Source: Tribonema minus (lineage: Eukaryota; Sar; Xanthophyceae; Tribonematales; Tribonemataceae). From it: 64,000 nt of DNA. Position 1 is the stretch's first letter. Each line of letters opens with the position of its first letter. Positions 1 through 13,000 of the stretch are shown piece after piece. The notes below the pieces were generated by a model. The model ran no database searches. It had not been told where the DNA came from and saw only the letters and a list, made by a program, of their open reading frames with translations. Location: positions 434,001 to 498,000 of the forward strand of contig JAFCMP010000522.1 in the NCBI GenBank assembly GCA_017506865.1, written 5' to 3'. The position numbers were made by a program, and so were the translations under genes.

Positions 1-233
1 CTGTACTCAGCCAGACTTCACAGTTGAAGTTAAAGTTCAAGTCCAAGTTCAACATGGTACATCTCAAGATCCTGAGCGCAAAAAAAAATCTTTCTTCCAT
101 TTATTTACTTCTAGGCGTGAATATCACACCCATGTCATCACAATTGAGAGAAGTCCATTTGCAGAGTTCACCCGCATGGGTCCCGTTTTGAATACAGGTC
201 CCGTTTTTCGCAATTCAAACGGTCCCTGTGAAG

Positions 234-308
234 CGCAGCGGGAATGGGCGCCGTACTGGAATGGGCAACACGTACAGCAGCCGCGATGCTCAACGCCGTC
301 GGGGGAAA
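234..308 (+). repeat. Direct repeat, copy 1
   Basis: A GC-rich segment of about 75 bp that recurs at 1314-1383 in the same orientation with a few substitutions and a small indel. Both copies run from CGCAGCGGGAATGGGCGCCG to GCCGTCGGGGGAAA. It may be a fragment of a dispersed element or of an old coding sequence. No function can be assigned. Confidence 0.75.
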
Positions 309-743
309 GGGATGCGTTTTTCGGTAGCGCAGCGAGAGATAAATGCAGTTTTTTGGACCCAAGAATGGGGCCACCGGTTTTAGGAGGGTCTACCGCAGGA
401 AACTTTCGCCGCGGCAGCGCGGCAGCCATTCGCTTCACACGGAGGCGAGATTTTCGCCAGTTCTACCGGGACGCGTGCCTCATGACGGACCGCCTGACCC
501 ACTGGCAGACTGCCGACAGTGGACGCCACACGCATGGCAAAACCAATGCCGGATCCGGACCCGCTCTGCTGAGGTGGCACTACCTGGATGAGGACAGGCT
601 GCCTCGCAGTGGACTGGGTGATAAGAGAACAACGCCAAGGCCCCCACACAACACCTTGATCAGTCAGTGTGCATAGGTATATTGCCCTGCTGCTCTAGAG
701 TGAGAAGAACATGTAAGGGTACACCAACAGGTCATGTGAGGGG

Positions 744-772
744 TAGGGTTAGGGTTAGGGTTAGGGTTAGGG
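744..772 (+). repeat. Interstitial TTAGGG telomere-like tract
   Basis: One TAGGG followed by four exact TTAGGG units. Coding sequence lies well downstream and ordinary sequence lies on both sides, so this is an internal tract and not a chromosome end. TTAGGG is the telomere unit of many eukaryotes including several algal groups, but the lineage cannot be fixed from this alone. Confidence 0.85.
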
Positions 773-893
773 ACAGCTGCTGGTCACAGACGTCAGCAAC
801 TCGCCTTGCAACTGTTGGCTGAACAGAACACAATATGAAAGTTCAGGGGTGGCCAAATAGGCAAGAGTCAGACTCGCTGGCAAGGCCGAGTAA

Positions 894-1412
894 GACTCGC
901 CCGGCGAGCCAGTTCGGCTCACCGACTGGGTTCGGCACACTAGATGTGGTGCCGAACGAGCTAGGAAACTCGCCAAGTGGTGGTCAGAGTCACCACAGCT
1001 CGCGGAGCACGGCATCGAGGTGCCGGAGCTCAACTTGACAGCCATGCTGGCGATGCTGACGAAGAGCAACGCGGCGCACACGCTGCTGCGGACTGCCAGC
1101 GCCGCGGCGGAGCAGCGCAGGCGGGGCACGGCGGCGGCAGCGGCGGCGGCGGCGACGGCAGCGGCGGGCGCGGGGGCGCAGGCCGCAAACTTCAAACGCA
1201 TGCGCTTCCCGGGGGGCCAGCGGGGGCAGGGCGCCGCGGCGTACGCGGCGTCGTCTTCGATGCAGCCGGGTACATTTGTGGCGCAGCAGGGGGGCGCGCC
1301 CACCGCAGCGGGAATGGGCGCCGTGCTGGAATGGGCAACACTACAGCAGCCGCGCGGCGATGCTCAACGCCGTCGGGGGAAAACTCTCTGTGGTCCCTGT
1401 ATCGGCCTCTGA
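894..1412 (+). other. GC-rich exon-like open frame, unidentified
   Basis: An open frame without an early stop runs from 894. Around 963-1110 it reads like real protein (for example AKWWSESPQLAEHG, then ELNLTAMLAMLTKSN), then turns into an alanine-rich run and a Gly/Gln/Arg-rich tail. Composition is clearly more GC-rich than its surroundings, as in the real exons of this window. I do not recognise a family and could not link it to other exons. It may be one exon of a gene whose remainder is degraded, or a relic. Confidence 0.3.
1314..1383 (+). repeat. Direct repeat, copy 2
   Basis: Second copy of the 70-75 bp repeat at 234-308. It lies at the 3' end of the GC-rich exon-like frame. Confidence 0.75.
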
Positions 1413-3538
1413 TTGGTTCCGATTTAGTTGGTTTTAGTTCCGCCGTTCCGCCGAGTCTCCGGCAAAATCGTGCCATCCTGGAAACTTTACTGGACTGCCG
1501 CTGCCGCCAGGTGGTTCAGTGCTGCCGGTGCTACTGCTGCTGGAGGGCATCACGCAGCTGGGTCTCTCACAGGTGAAAATTCAAGCAATGTATGGCAATC
1601 TAAGCTGACGCAACGACGTGGTGTTACAGTGGCAATTCTGTAAGCCGCTACCTGCTCAGGCTGCCTCAAGATTAATTCTTACGTATTAGCAATCAAGCGC
1701 GCGCGCAAAAAGGGCTTTTCTTCGGCTGTCTGTGCAAGGCAACGATGCATCGAAAGCGGCGATGTGAGGTGTATGGAACTTCAACGTTGACGGAATCGCT
1801 GATGTTGACGCACACTGTTGCCACACGATAGTGCTGCCAAAAAAGCATCTGTCAACGTCTTTGCTGTAACAGTCGTCGTCCAGCAAGCTTAGGCAGCTAC
1901 AGCTGCTGTTGAATGCTTGGCGCACTCTGTTGCATCAACGCATAGGCGCAGCAGTGGGTGGCGCGCGTTTTGATCCGCATGGACGCGGCTTGCTAGCTGA
2001 GCGCATCGCATGTAGTACTATGCGCCTCGCATTCGATTTGCACATAATGTCATCAAGTATCATACTAGTAGTGGCGCAGCACAGTGACTGTCACAGTGGC
2101 ACATCCAGACAGACTGAGTTCTGAGAGCAGGAGCCAGAGATTGCCAATTTGCTAAAAACCTTTAAGCTTGATGATATAGATGTTGACGTATCACAAGTAA
2201 GATATCAGATGATCATTACGATAACTGCAGTGCTGATGCCATTACTAATAGGAAACCACAATGCCGACCGTCATTGATTGCAGTGCGAGCCGCCACACAC
2301 ACAGCGGCATCGACACCGTGACAACGTCGTCACACAATGTCATTTCGGCTGTCACGTCCGACACACTCTAGACAGCTGTACTGCAATCGCTGCGGCACAC
2401 ATGCTGCAGCAAGCACACTGACATTGCACTACCCCGCTCCACGAGTCTTGCTGCTACTCTGAGCTTACCTAAGGCTTAAAGTTGAAGGAGGTTCGAGGTA
2501 CGGTAAGCGTCGTCCAGAACCACTAAGGTTTGCAGTAAAAAAACAATTTCGTACGCGCAACAGCCTCAGGATCATACTCTCTTAGGCTGGCGTTACTAAC
2601 TTGAAGTAGTAAACTACCGTCGTGTGCCTGATACGACTAGTGACTATTACTACGATTACCGTACCTTTGACAACTGTTACAGTTGCTGCAGTGCCACTGG
2701 CAGCTACCGCAGAAGCCTGCAACTCCACCAGTATACCCAGAGCACAAGAAAGCACCCCCCTCCTGAAGGAATGGGGGGCCGAGCGACCCGGAAACAGACA
2801 GCCTCTAAAATTTGTAAGTTGTGCTTAAAGCAAGGTCAGAGACCATCACCTCAACATTTGCTGGAATCTGAAACATGTGCATCACCACATGTTTCTGTTG
2901 CATTGAGATCATGTTGTGCGCATGCTGCGGGATTACATCTGCAGTACCAACAAGCCGTCCTGCCACGCTTAGCACATCAACACCATCACGCTCTGGCGAT
3001 CAGCGCCAAAAAGGGTTTCTGGCCTGACCATAAGTAGCCCTAGCCCTACTCAGTAAGTGGAGGGTTACCAATAGGCCAGAAGCGAAGATGCGCGTAACGA
3101 AGTAGAAGGTCGAAGTGAAAGCAGAGATGTGAGCCCTCGAGAGCTCTGCAGGCCGCGAAGTGCGGCCGCAGGCTTGAGAGTGCAGTACAGTACGTGCTAA
3201 GCGCCGCACAGCTGCATGCGCTCAGCGCCGCCTTTGCAGCAACACCTCGCAAGCTGGAGAGCTAGCGCCAAAATAAGCTCGCAGCTTCCTGGGTGTTCCC
3301 GTCTGGTCCATGAGCGGCAACTGACCCCAGTACGCTGATTGGTGAACGGTTGTGCTAGTAGCGATACGCACGTACGCATACCCACATCGCAAAGTTCAGC
3401 AAGTGTAGCATCACCCAGTGCATCAGTAGACTAAGTGCGGAGACTTGCGCGCGCCATGACTTAAGAAGGCTCGCGCCCTGACGGGTCCCTCGCCTATAAC
3501 ACATCTTTGAATCTGCTTCCATACGCAGGCACGCCAGC

Positions 3539-4028
3539 ATGACGCTGCTGGGGCGCGCAAGCCTTGCGCTGGTGGCGGCCGTCATCCTGGCCCGGGGACA
3601 GCTGCGGTGCGTCACTTTTGCTCAGCAGCTGTCACAGTGTGAGGCCGACACAGCCGCGGCGCCCGTGCGCATTGTAGACGCGCTGCAGCTGCAGACGCTT
3701 GCAGCGCAGGAGAACGCCGGCACCATCCAGCTCACCATTGCGGGGCTTGTGCCAGTGGCCGCCACAATTAGAGTGGGCATCAACACCTGCATTTCAGTGG
3801 TTGGGTCCGGCCCCGACACAGATGGCTTCGAAGGTTTCGGTGAGGTGCCGCTATTTCGGGTTCTGGGGGGGCTGTCGCTGAAGGGCCTGGCACTACGCGG
3901 GGGCATGGCTCGTTGGACGCAAGGATTCGGGGTGCCATTCGGCAGGGGTGGCGCCGTTTTCGTCAATGACAAGGGGACACTTGCGCTCGATAATGTGGTG
4001 GTCGAGGGCAACACTGCGGAAGTATCAG
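3539..4028 (+). CDS. Gene A exon 1: signal peptide and start of beta-helix
   Basis: Residues 1-163. The ATG at 3539 is followed by a hydrophobic leader (LASLVAAVI-like core) ending near GQLRC, a good signal peptide. The first Pmp-type motif, GGAVF, appears near residue 141 and FxxN-like VVEGNTA near 153. The donor is TCAG|GTTGGT, phase 1. Confidence 0.85.
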
Positions 4029-7000
4029 GTTGGTACATGCCTCAAGGTGTGCAGTTACTGTAGCAGTGTCCAACTTGAATGCTCTTGCACTAGGTGGTGC
4101 TATTACATTATAATATTCAATCATGAAAGCAGAGGTTTGCGATGCCAGTGGACCACGGTGACCGTTACGTGGCGGTCGCGGGTACGCCACAGTAATGCGT
4201 TCAGGTTTGTGTCAAAGTATGCAGTCACTGTAGCAGTATGTGATCTCTGCACTTGGCGTACATGTTTGTCGCATGTTGAGGTTGGTCCTTGGTGAGCACT
4301 GACGTGCCCACTTTAGACAGGGTTCGCATCGTGGTCCTAATTCACTTCGTTCTGTAGCAACACATGCTCTCGTCAGTTGTGTCTGCTTGGCTGCTTGGTT
4401 GTCCACCTCTGGCACGGTGGTGGCGCTATGCGCTGTCAGGTTATGATGCCTTGGGTTAGCGCAGAGGGAGCTGCACTCCTCTCGCCATGAGGGAGGGCAG
4501 GCTTGGGACAACAAGCACGAAGTCCCCAGCTACGCCGCCACTGGGTGATCAATGAGTGGAAGCGTGGACAGGGCAGGATTGCCTGTCCTACGCGATATGC
4601 GTGAGCAGCAGGAGTTCTACAGCAGAACGGCTTAGTTCACTGGGTTCAGCATCACGCAAAAGCAGCGGAGACGGCATAATTTGGTCAGCATTTGAGTCAC
4701 CCCAGCGCTGGGGCAACGCAGGCAGTCGGCAACCGCGCAGGGCTTGGTTCGGTACCCTCTGGCGCAATGTAGGCACAGCGCAGAGGCTGGTGCTGCGGTC
4801 GACCTAAGACCTTAGGCCTGTGCGACAGATACCAATGCCCGGCAGGGCATGCGCGTGCTCACGCTGAGCTGATGGCGATCACGGACCGGGAACAGGACTG
4901 CGGGTGGAGCGGGCCATGCATGGAGACGGCTATGCAGCATAGCCGTGACAACAGCTTTCCTCGTGCTGGAGGGAGCTCGGTCGCCAGGGAGGGCGGCAGG
5001 TGTCGGCTGCACCTTCGCATTCAGGGAGGGTCGGCAGCATTGGGCAAGGCATGCTTGCGGAGCATGGTCTTGTGGAGGTGCCTCGCGGGCACGGATGGCG
5101 AGGGCACGTTGGCGGGCAAGCACGCCTGCTGGATCTAGCGAGATCCGTCTCTTCCGGGGGACGTTAAACACCGTGGCACGGCGCTGGGGCACGTATTGTC
5201 TTTCGAGCGAGGCCCGTCTCTTCCGGGGGACGTTAATCACGGCGCTGGGACACGCATTGTCTTTCGAGCGAGGCCCGTCTCTTCCGGGGGACGTTAAACA
5301 CGGCGCTGGGACACGCATTGTCTTTCGAGCGCACGACGGCGACCACGACCGGCGGTACGCACCGTCTGGTTGGGCGCAGGCGCGATGGTCGGGCGGCCAG
5401 AGGATGGCGCGCAGCGGCTGGACAACACGCGAGCATTGCGGCCAGAGTATGGCGCACAGCAGGAGCTTTGCGGCCAGAGCATGGCGCGCAACAGCGGAGT
5501 CAAGAATGCAGCAGAGGCTTGGCGCTTCACGGCGCTGTAGTTCTTGAGAGTGCTTCACAGCACAGTTGTTTGCAACAGCGTAGTGGTTTTTGCAATGAGT
5601 TTTCCACTGCACACAGCAGTTCAAACAGTTTGAGGTGCACACCGTTTGCATCAGATAGGAAGAGCACCCGGCTCATACCTTCTCATCGGTTTCAGTCCAG
5701 TCATTATGCAAGGTGTTGCAAATGCCTGAGGGAGGGTGATGGAGCAGAGCTCAGCACATGTTGAGGTTGGCCCTTAGTGAGCACTGACGTGCTGGTCACA
5801 CCGACGTGCTGGTCACACCGACGTGCTCACCACACCGACGTGCTGGTCACACCGACGTGCTCACCAAGGACCAACCTCAACATGTGCTAACCGACGTGCT
5901 CACCACACCGACGTGCTGGTCACACCGACGTGCTCACCAAGGACCAACCTCAACATGTGCTGAGCTCTGCTCCATCACCTTCTCTCAGGCATTTGCAACA
6001 CCTTGCATAATGACTGGACTGAAACCGATGAGAAGGTATGAGCCGGGTGCTCTTCCTATCTGATGCAAACGGTGTGCACCTCAAACTGTTTGAACTGCTG
6101 TGTGCAGTGGAAAACTCATTGCAAAAACCACTACGCTGTTGCAAACAACTGTGCTGTGAAGCACTCTCAAGAACTACAGCGCCGTGAAGCGCCAAGCCTC
6201 TGCTGCATTCTTGACTCCGCTGTTGCGCGCCATGCTCTGGCCGCAAAGCTCCTGCTGCACGCCATACTCTGGCCGCAATGCTCGCGCGTTATCCAGCCGC
6301 TGCGCGCCATCCTCTGGCCGCCCGACCATCGCGCTTGCGCCCAACCAGGCGATGCGCACCGCCGGTCGTGGTCGCCTCCATGCGCTCGAAAGACAATGCG
6401 TGTCCCAGCGCCGTGTTTAACGTCCCCCGGAAGAGACGGGCCTCGCTCGAAAGACAATACGTGTCCCAGCGCCGTGTTTTACGTCCCCCGGAAGAGACGG
6501 ATCTCGCTAGATCCAGCAGGCGTGCTTGCCCGCCAATGTGCCCTCGCCATCCGTGCGCGCGAGGCACCTCCACAAGACCATGCTCCGCAAGCATGCCTTG
6601 CCCAATGCTGCCGACCCTCCCTGAATGCGAAGGTGCAGCCGACACCTGCCGCCCTCCCTGGCGACCGAGCTCCCTCCAGCACGAGGAAAGCTGTTGCCAC
6701 GGCTATGCTGCATAGCCGTCTACATGCATGGCCCGCTCCACCCGCAGCCGTCCTGTTCCCGGTCCGTAATCGCCATCAGCTCAGCGCAAGCACGCGCATG
6801 CCCTACCGGGGCATTGGTATCTGTCGCACAGGCCACAGGTCTTAGGTCGACCGCAGCACCAGCCTCTGCGCTGTGCCTACATTGCGCCAGGGGGTACCGA
6901 ACCAAGCCCTGCGCGGTTGCCGACTGCCTGCGTTGCCCCAGCGCTGGGGTGACTAAAATGCTGACCAAATCATGCCGTCTCCGCTTGCTGTTGCGCGATG

Positions 7001-10000
7001 CTGTACCCAGTGAACTAAGCCGCTCTGCTGTAGAACTCCTGCTGCTCACGCATATCGCGTAGGACAGGCAATCCTGCCCTGTCCACGCTTCCGCCCATTG
7101 ATCACCCAGTGGCGGTGTAGCTGGGGACTTCGTGCTTGTTGTCCCGAGCATGCCCTCCCTCATGGCGAGAGGAGTGCAGCTCCCTCTGCGCTAACCCCAG
7201 GCATCATAACCTGACAGCGCATAGCGCCACCACCGTGCCAGAGGTGGACAACCAAGCAGCCAAGCAGACACAACTCACGAGAGCATGTGTTGCTACAGAA
7301 CGAAGTGATTAGGAACACGATGCGAACCCTGTCTGAAGTGGGCACGTCAGTGCTCACCAAGGACCAACCTCAACATGGGCTGAGCTCTGCTCCATCACTG
7401 TGCATCAGTGCACGCCACTCTGCACCGGCCGAACGTCCGAGAAGAGCTCAGATATATGTCAAGCTGATGTTAAGTGTACTGACTGTGAATGTTGGTGCAC
7501 TGACTGTCGGATGCTGTAGGGTGAGCATCAAAGACGCTCAAAGGTATCTGAGAAGGGACGGGTGACTCACTTTACAATTCTTGTCATAATTCCGTTTTAT
7601 TATGCACGCTTGAAGTGATTAAGGCGCTGCTATGCCCGCTGTAGTGCTCCTGGCTTTACCACTGATTCAGAACTAAAAAGCTTGTGCACACATGGCAGGG
7701 TAGCCGCCCCCTGTTGGGGTGGCAGGATACCGCATCAACTATGGTGCTCCTGGCTTTACTACTGAGCTAGCTAAAAAGCTTGTGCACACTTGGCCGGGTA
7801 GCGTCTCCTTCTGGGTTGCCAGGATACCACACCGCAATGTGAATCATCGGGTTGACTCAGAGGCTAAGATCAAATTGCTGCTGAACACAATGCGCACGCG
7901 TACGGTATGCGGTGCATTCTCCGCTCATCTGTCCAACTCATCTTTTGGCTTGATTCCTCCTTGTTCATCACTGTTTTCTCACCACGCATCTACATGTATG
8001 AACTGGTATGCACATGTCCTAGTAGGTTGCCATCTAGCTACAGCGTGCCGTTAGCTGCGGAAGTAATAGCTGCATGAGCCTCAACCGAACTTGCAATGCT
8101 GACTCGAACCATTGCAGATTTTCAATCTGTTTCCATACATGCTCTCCGGTATACTGTACACATTGAATGTCGGCCACCCGGGCACTGTTTGCCTCGCTAC
8201 GCCTGACACTTCATATCGTATTCCTGCCCCCTGTGTGCCAGGTGGTGCCCTCTACCTCAATCGTGGCAGTAAGACCACTATTCAACGCACCATTTTCACT
8301 GGCGACACTGCTCAAGGCCCTGCGGACACCAAGCATGGCGGCGGCGCGATCTTTCTGGGCTCCCGAGCTCAACTCATCATGTCGGACTCTGAAGTGACGC
8401 GCTGCAAGTCGGACAAGGGCTCTGCCTTCAAGCTCGACCGCTTGTCTGATGCCACATTAACACGTGTGAAGATCTCCTTCAACGCAGGTGAGGCTCGCAG
8501 GTCATTGCCATGGTCCCGGCGGCATCGCGGAGTGTAATTATCGTGCATGTCCTTTATATTGTGATAAACAAGGGCTGCGATTGGTTGTGTGTTTCGAGGC
8601 CAGCTGCTGCTGCAGCAGCTAAGGCCTTACAAAGCAGGGCTGTTGGCACATGTCAAAGAGTTCACGCCCTCGTACTCTTATATCATAAGGCAACATATCA
8701 CGAGCCTCAAGCCAGCTTAATGAAATGCAACGAGCAATAACCTCATTGGTGCTGGCACGCTGAACTGGCAACAATGAGAGTGCGCAGTGGACGGCCATGA
8801 AATAAAGATTACAACAAATTACGCTCTGTGTTGTGTGTGCGAGGCTGGTTACGGGCCACCTGTTGCTGATGCAGCAGCTGTGGACTCTCACAGCTGAAGG
8901 CGTGCCGTTGGCCCATGTTTGAGTCACAGATGCAGACTTGAATATATCATGAGGCCGACCTATGCAACAATCCAACTGTTTGTTTTGGTGGTTGCTGGCA
9001 GGCTACACTGACAACAGCGAGAAAAACCGCGAGGGTGCGCTTTGGACAGCTGGAATGACGAAGCTCACTGACGTGTCATTTGAGTCAAATTTGCACGACA
9101 CTGGTGGGGCCATACAGCTAGTGACGGAGAAGGGCAACTTTAATGAAATCCCATCGTCGTTTGTGGCAGACAACTGCAGGTAAGTTTTTTGGTGCACGGC
9201 ACAAGTACTTTCTAATTTAGTCACTGTAGCATAATTCGGTCGGACAGCAACGCTCACGGTGTGAATAAAAGTGGCTCACTGCGATAGACTAAGGTCCATC
9301 GCACTCAAGGCTGCACATTTCTAATGTTCAGTGCAAAGCATTTGCCACTCAATGCGCTTAGTTTCTTGGTAATCATGCAACAAGGTTAGGCTTATTTTAA
9401 GCTTCTTGTCTATGAAAAAAGTACTTTCTATGTCACCTTAGCGTTGTTGTTTGGGTTGCAACACACTTATTCTTACCTGACCATCGCTGATTCCACAAAA
9501 CATAACGCACATTTTCTTAGAAAGGGAAAAAAAATTCAGTTCACCCGCTGTGCCAATCTTGGTAATGCGTTTCAACGATGCTTCCAGGCCAATTCGAAAG
9601 GCCTTGCTATCAGTGTAGGCGACAGCTGTACCAGTATGGCTCAGTGACACAATATATGTCTATCCTACTCGTCATGAACACAAGCACCATTGCGTTTTTT
9701 TTTCCTGAGAATATCATCCTGATGATCACAATCATGCAGCTGCACTGGTCACGCTGATAGCAGCACACACATCACGTTTGTGCTCCATTTGGTTCTGGCT
9801 TCAAGAAGTTCATGAGGCAGGCTCATAAACACTTTGCACCTTTGAAAAATCCATTGCCACGTGAAGCTGGTGAGTCGATGTACGCGACAATGACGGCTGC
9901 GGTCAGATTGACCACGTGCATCTTTGGACTCTGAGGCAATACAGCCACAGTTTTGGCCGCACTGATGGCCGCACAAGCATATGCATATACAATATTGCAT

Positions 10001-13000
10001 TGTTCTGCGCTCGCTCTCTTTTCTGACTCCCAACATAGGTTCACAACACCTCTGCCACTCGTGGGGAGCCATTGCCATGTACGCGCCAGAGGAGGCTGCG
10101 GCCAGCTTCACCAACTGCGCCAGTCCTGGCAACACGCCACAGTTTCGGCCAAACTGATGGCAGCAACATGAGTTGCGTTGTTTTGTGCTCCCTCTGATCC
10201 TGATTTCTCGATACAGGTGCACACAATAATCTGCCGCCTTCGGGGAGCCGTTGCCATGTACGCGACAAAGCAGGCGGCGGTCAGCTTCACCAACTGCGTC
10301 TTCCGCGGCAACACAGCCACAATTTTGGTCAACTGATTGCAGCTCACACGTTGCATTGTTCTGTGCTCTCTTTGACATGGCTCCTCAATTTGACCACAAA
10401 AACATAAAAGACTCTGCACTCTTTGCAGAGCCATCCCATAAGGCAACACAGAAGGCTGTGGTCAGCTTCCCGATATGCGCTTTTTGCGGCAGTACAGCCA
10501 CTGTCACAGTGGCAGCCGCAGATTCGGTCACACTGATTGCAGCACACGCACTGCATTCGTTGTGCTGTCTTTGGTTCTGACTCAAATCCAGGTTCATAGA
10601 GAACTCTGCTAGATTAGGGGGAGCCATCGCAATGTACGCGACGGAGAAGGCTGCGGTCAGCTTCACCAACTGCGTCTTTCGCGGGAATACTGCCACGGGC
10701 GCCAGCGGTGAGTGCATTGCTGTGACACGCCACTCTGCAGTAGGCTGGCTGAGGGTTCTCAAGAGCAGATACTAACACTTGTGAGCCAACAAGCTACAGT
10801 TACTGTGCTGTCAAGAGGCAAGCTGCATTTTCGAATCGTCTTTGCATCTTAATGCAGCTGGGTCAAAAGTCCGTCAGGCCACTAGGTGCTTCAGAATGTG
10901 CACACACCGGCAATGTGTGTGGGGGGCTCAGGGTAATGCTGGCGCTGGTGCTGCGACAGAAAAGCTCTATACAGCTTCTGGCTATTTGCGGAAGCGACTG
11001 CTCTGCAGTGGCTACACTGCCTTTGAGTTGGGTTGTATGATGCAAGCTTGCTCTTTTCTGACGAGTTTCGCAAAGTCGCATAGCTGCCCTGACAATCATT
11101 GGCTATTGCCTCCACCCATTGCAGGTCGCTGCCATATGTTTCTTGTGAAGAAGCCGTCTAGTCCCTTATACACGTCTTCAGCTGTCTATTTATACTGCCA
11201 CTGAGCTGTCCGCATATACTTCAGTTTTCAATATGGCGGACGAGCCCCGCTGGAAATTACAATGCAGGTGTAGTGAGGCAACCCTAGGTGGAGCAGTAGT
11301 TAAAGTAGGGCATGAATTGCGAATGCCTTCTGCGCTATATAAGACATGCAGGGGGCGATTGCAGTGAGGCAACCCTAGGTGGAGCAGGCGTTGAAGTAGG
11401 GTTTGAATTGCAGCAGAAGTGGCGGGAGTATTGGGCGGCGCATACGCTTCACGAGCAGCAGCGCCTTTGTGAGCAGCAGGCGCATTATGAGGCGGTGCAC
11501 GGAGGGCGCACAAGCAAGTGCAAGCGTGGCGCTGGCGTGCAGCCGTCAGACACATCAGCAGCGGATGTGTGCAGCGGCGCACGCACATGTGCAACTGTGT
11601 CGTCCAGCAGTAACTAGGCTGTTCACAGCACGTATTGTGCTGATATTTGAGACACGAATGGCGTCAGCTCTTTTTTGTGCCATGTGTCTTGCCAGTGCAA
11701 CTTGAGCATTTCGGTTCATGGGCGCTTGCAGCCCGCACGCACAAGTGCAGCTGTGTCGTCCGGCAGCGATCAGGCTGTTTATAGCACATATTGTGCTGAT
11801 ATTTGTGAGACACAGATGGCAGCAGCTCTTTTTTGCGCCATGTGTCTTGCCAGTGCATCTTGAGCACTTTGGTTCAAAGGCGCATTCAGCGCTGTCTATC
11901 GCATGTGGCAGCGCTCAGCAAGCTGTGCGTGCACCATGGTAGGGGGTGTTTGCAGGTTCAGTGTTGAGCCTGTACGTTTAGACACCACACCGCTGGCATC
12001 ATATCAGCAGTGTAGTGTCTGGGGGCGATTGTCGTACAGGTCATGATGCGCTGCAATGACCACCTGGGTGCACAAACCCACCCGCCCACCCTTTCGTTTC
12101 AGTTGTACATAGGCACTTCTTCTGCAAGTGTTACACAAGCACTGGGGGCGGGGAACAAGTGCGCAGTGCTAACATGTCGGGGGCGTACATACTATAGTAG
12201 CAGTAGAATGGAGGCGCGCTTGCTTGCGTTGGTTGCGCAGTGCCAACATGTCGGGGGTGCGTACAGCAGCGGAGCAGATTGCTTGCTTCCAAGTTTGTCT
12301 GCGACAACAGTAGGATATAGTATTGTTTGCAACAACGCACTGCAGCTGCCTAGGTGCTACTCTAGCCAGATGCATCGCAGTTTTTCTGGGACTTGGCGGT
12401 CACGGTGTTGGAGATTTAGTTGTATATGCCATGCGCCCGTGTTCTTTAAGAGTTGCGGTAGCAGAGGGAATCAGATGCTGTGCTTGCACTTCGTAGCAAT
12501 ATTGCATGTGTAGTATGTAGGGCGCCTCACATGAGTGCATGGTTTTCAACGTGCGGAGTAGAAGAGCCATGCAGGGGGCGATTGTAGTGAGACAACCCTA
12601 GGTGGAGCAGGAGTTGAGGTGGGGTTTGAATTGCGAATGCCTTTTGTCCTGTAAAAGACATCTGACACCATGACCTCCTGACACGACTTTTTCACTGCCT
12701 TGGCTGCTGGCATTGCTTCCATTTCACATGGGCTTGCACACAGTACATGGGCGTGTGGAACTGAGGTCTCAGGAGTGCTGAGGTGTGTATTAAACTAGCA
12801 GTAAATCATGTACACAGCAGTGAGGCAACTCATGCTCAATATGTGACCACCTGGGTGCACACAGGCTCTTGCGTGCTGTTGTTGCCAGTCTCAGGGCAGA
12901 GTTACAAGGCCGGCAAGGAGACGGGGTCTGCAGGGACACAGACCTCGTGTCCACGCTGCTCACGTGCTGTTGCCGCCTGCAATTAAAGCAGCGTGATGCA

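Larger units (their letters stand above)
1..3538. other. Gene-poor stretch upstream of gene A
   Basis: I see no confident gene here. It contains a 70-75 bp direct repeat (234-308 and 1314-1383), a short TTAGGG tract (744-772) and a GC-rich exon-like frame (894-1412), listed separately. From about 1650 to 3400 the sequence is mixed in composition with only short open frames and no recognisable motif. No clear promoter element could be identified ahead of the start codon at 3539. Confidence 0.5.
4029..8241 (+). other. Gene A intron 1
   Basis: A 4.2 kb intron. Most of it is the foldback element 4272-7377. A partial repeat of the post-donor sequence (around 4040-4065) recurs near 4205-4240. A 100 bp tandem duplication lies at 7644-7835. 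The acceptor is TGTGTGCCAG at 8232-8241. Confidence 0.75.

Noticed and set aside
977-1576. A 199-codon open frame overlapping the GC-rich segment
   Set aside because: It is low-complexity Gly/Arg and lies in a different frame from the better protein-like reading at 894-1412.
4812-6845. Long opposing open frames (about 280 and 260 aa) in the two arms of the foldback element
   Set aside because: They are mirror images, rich in repeats of the 63 bp unit, and show no domain. The alternative frames in the arms are nearly as long, so they look like GC-driven chance frames.
4272-7377. Classical terminal-inverted-repeat DNA transposon
   Set aside because: No transposase frame and no target duplication are visible; only foldback structure can be supported.
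9748-10591. The 180-200 bp repeats as additional beta-helix exons or as a CRISPR-like array
   Set aside because: Copies carry stops and lack donors, so they are not exons. Repeat length, divergence and the absence of uniform spacers rule out CRISPR.
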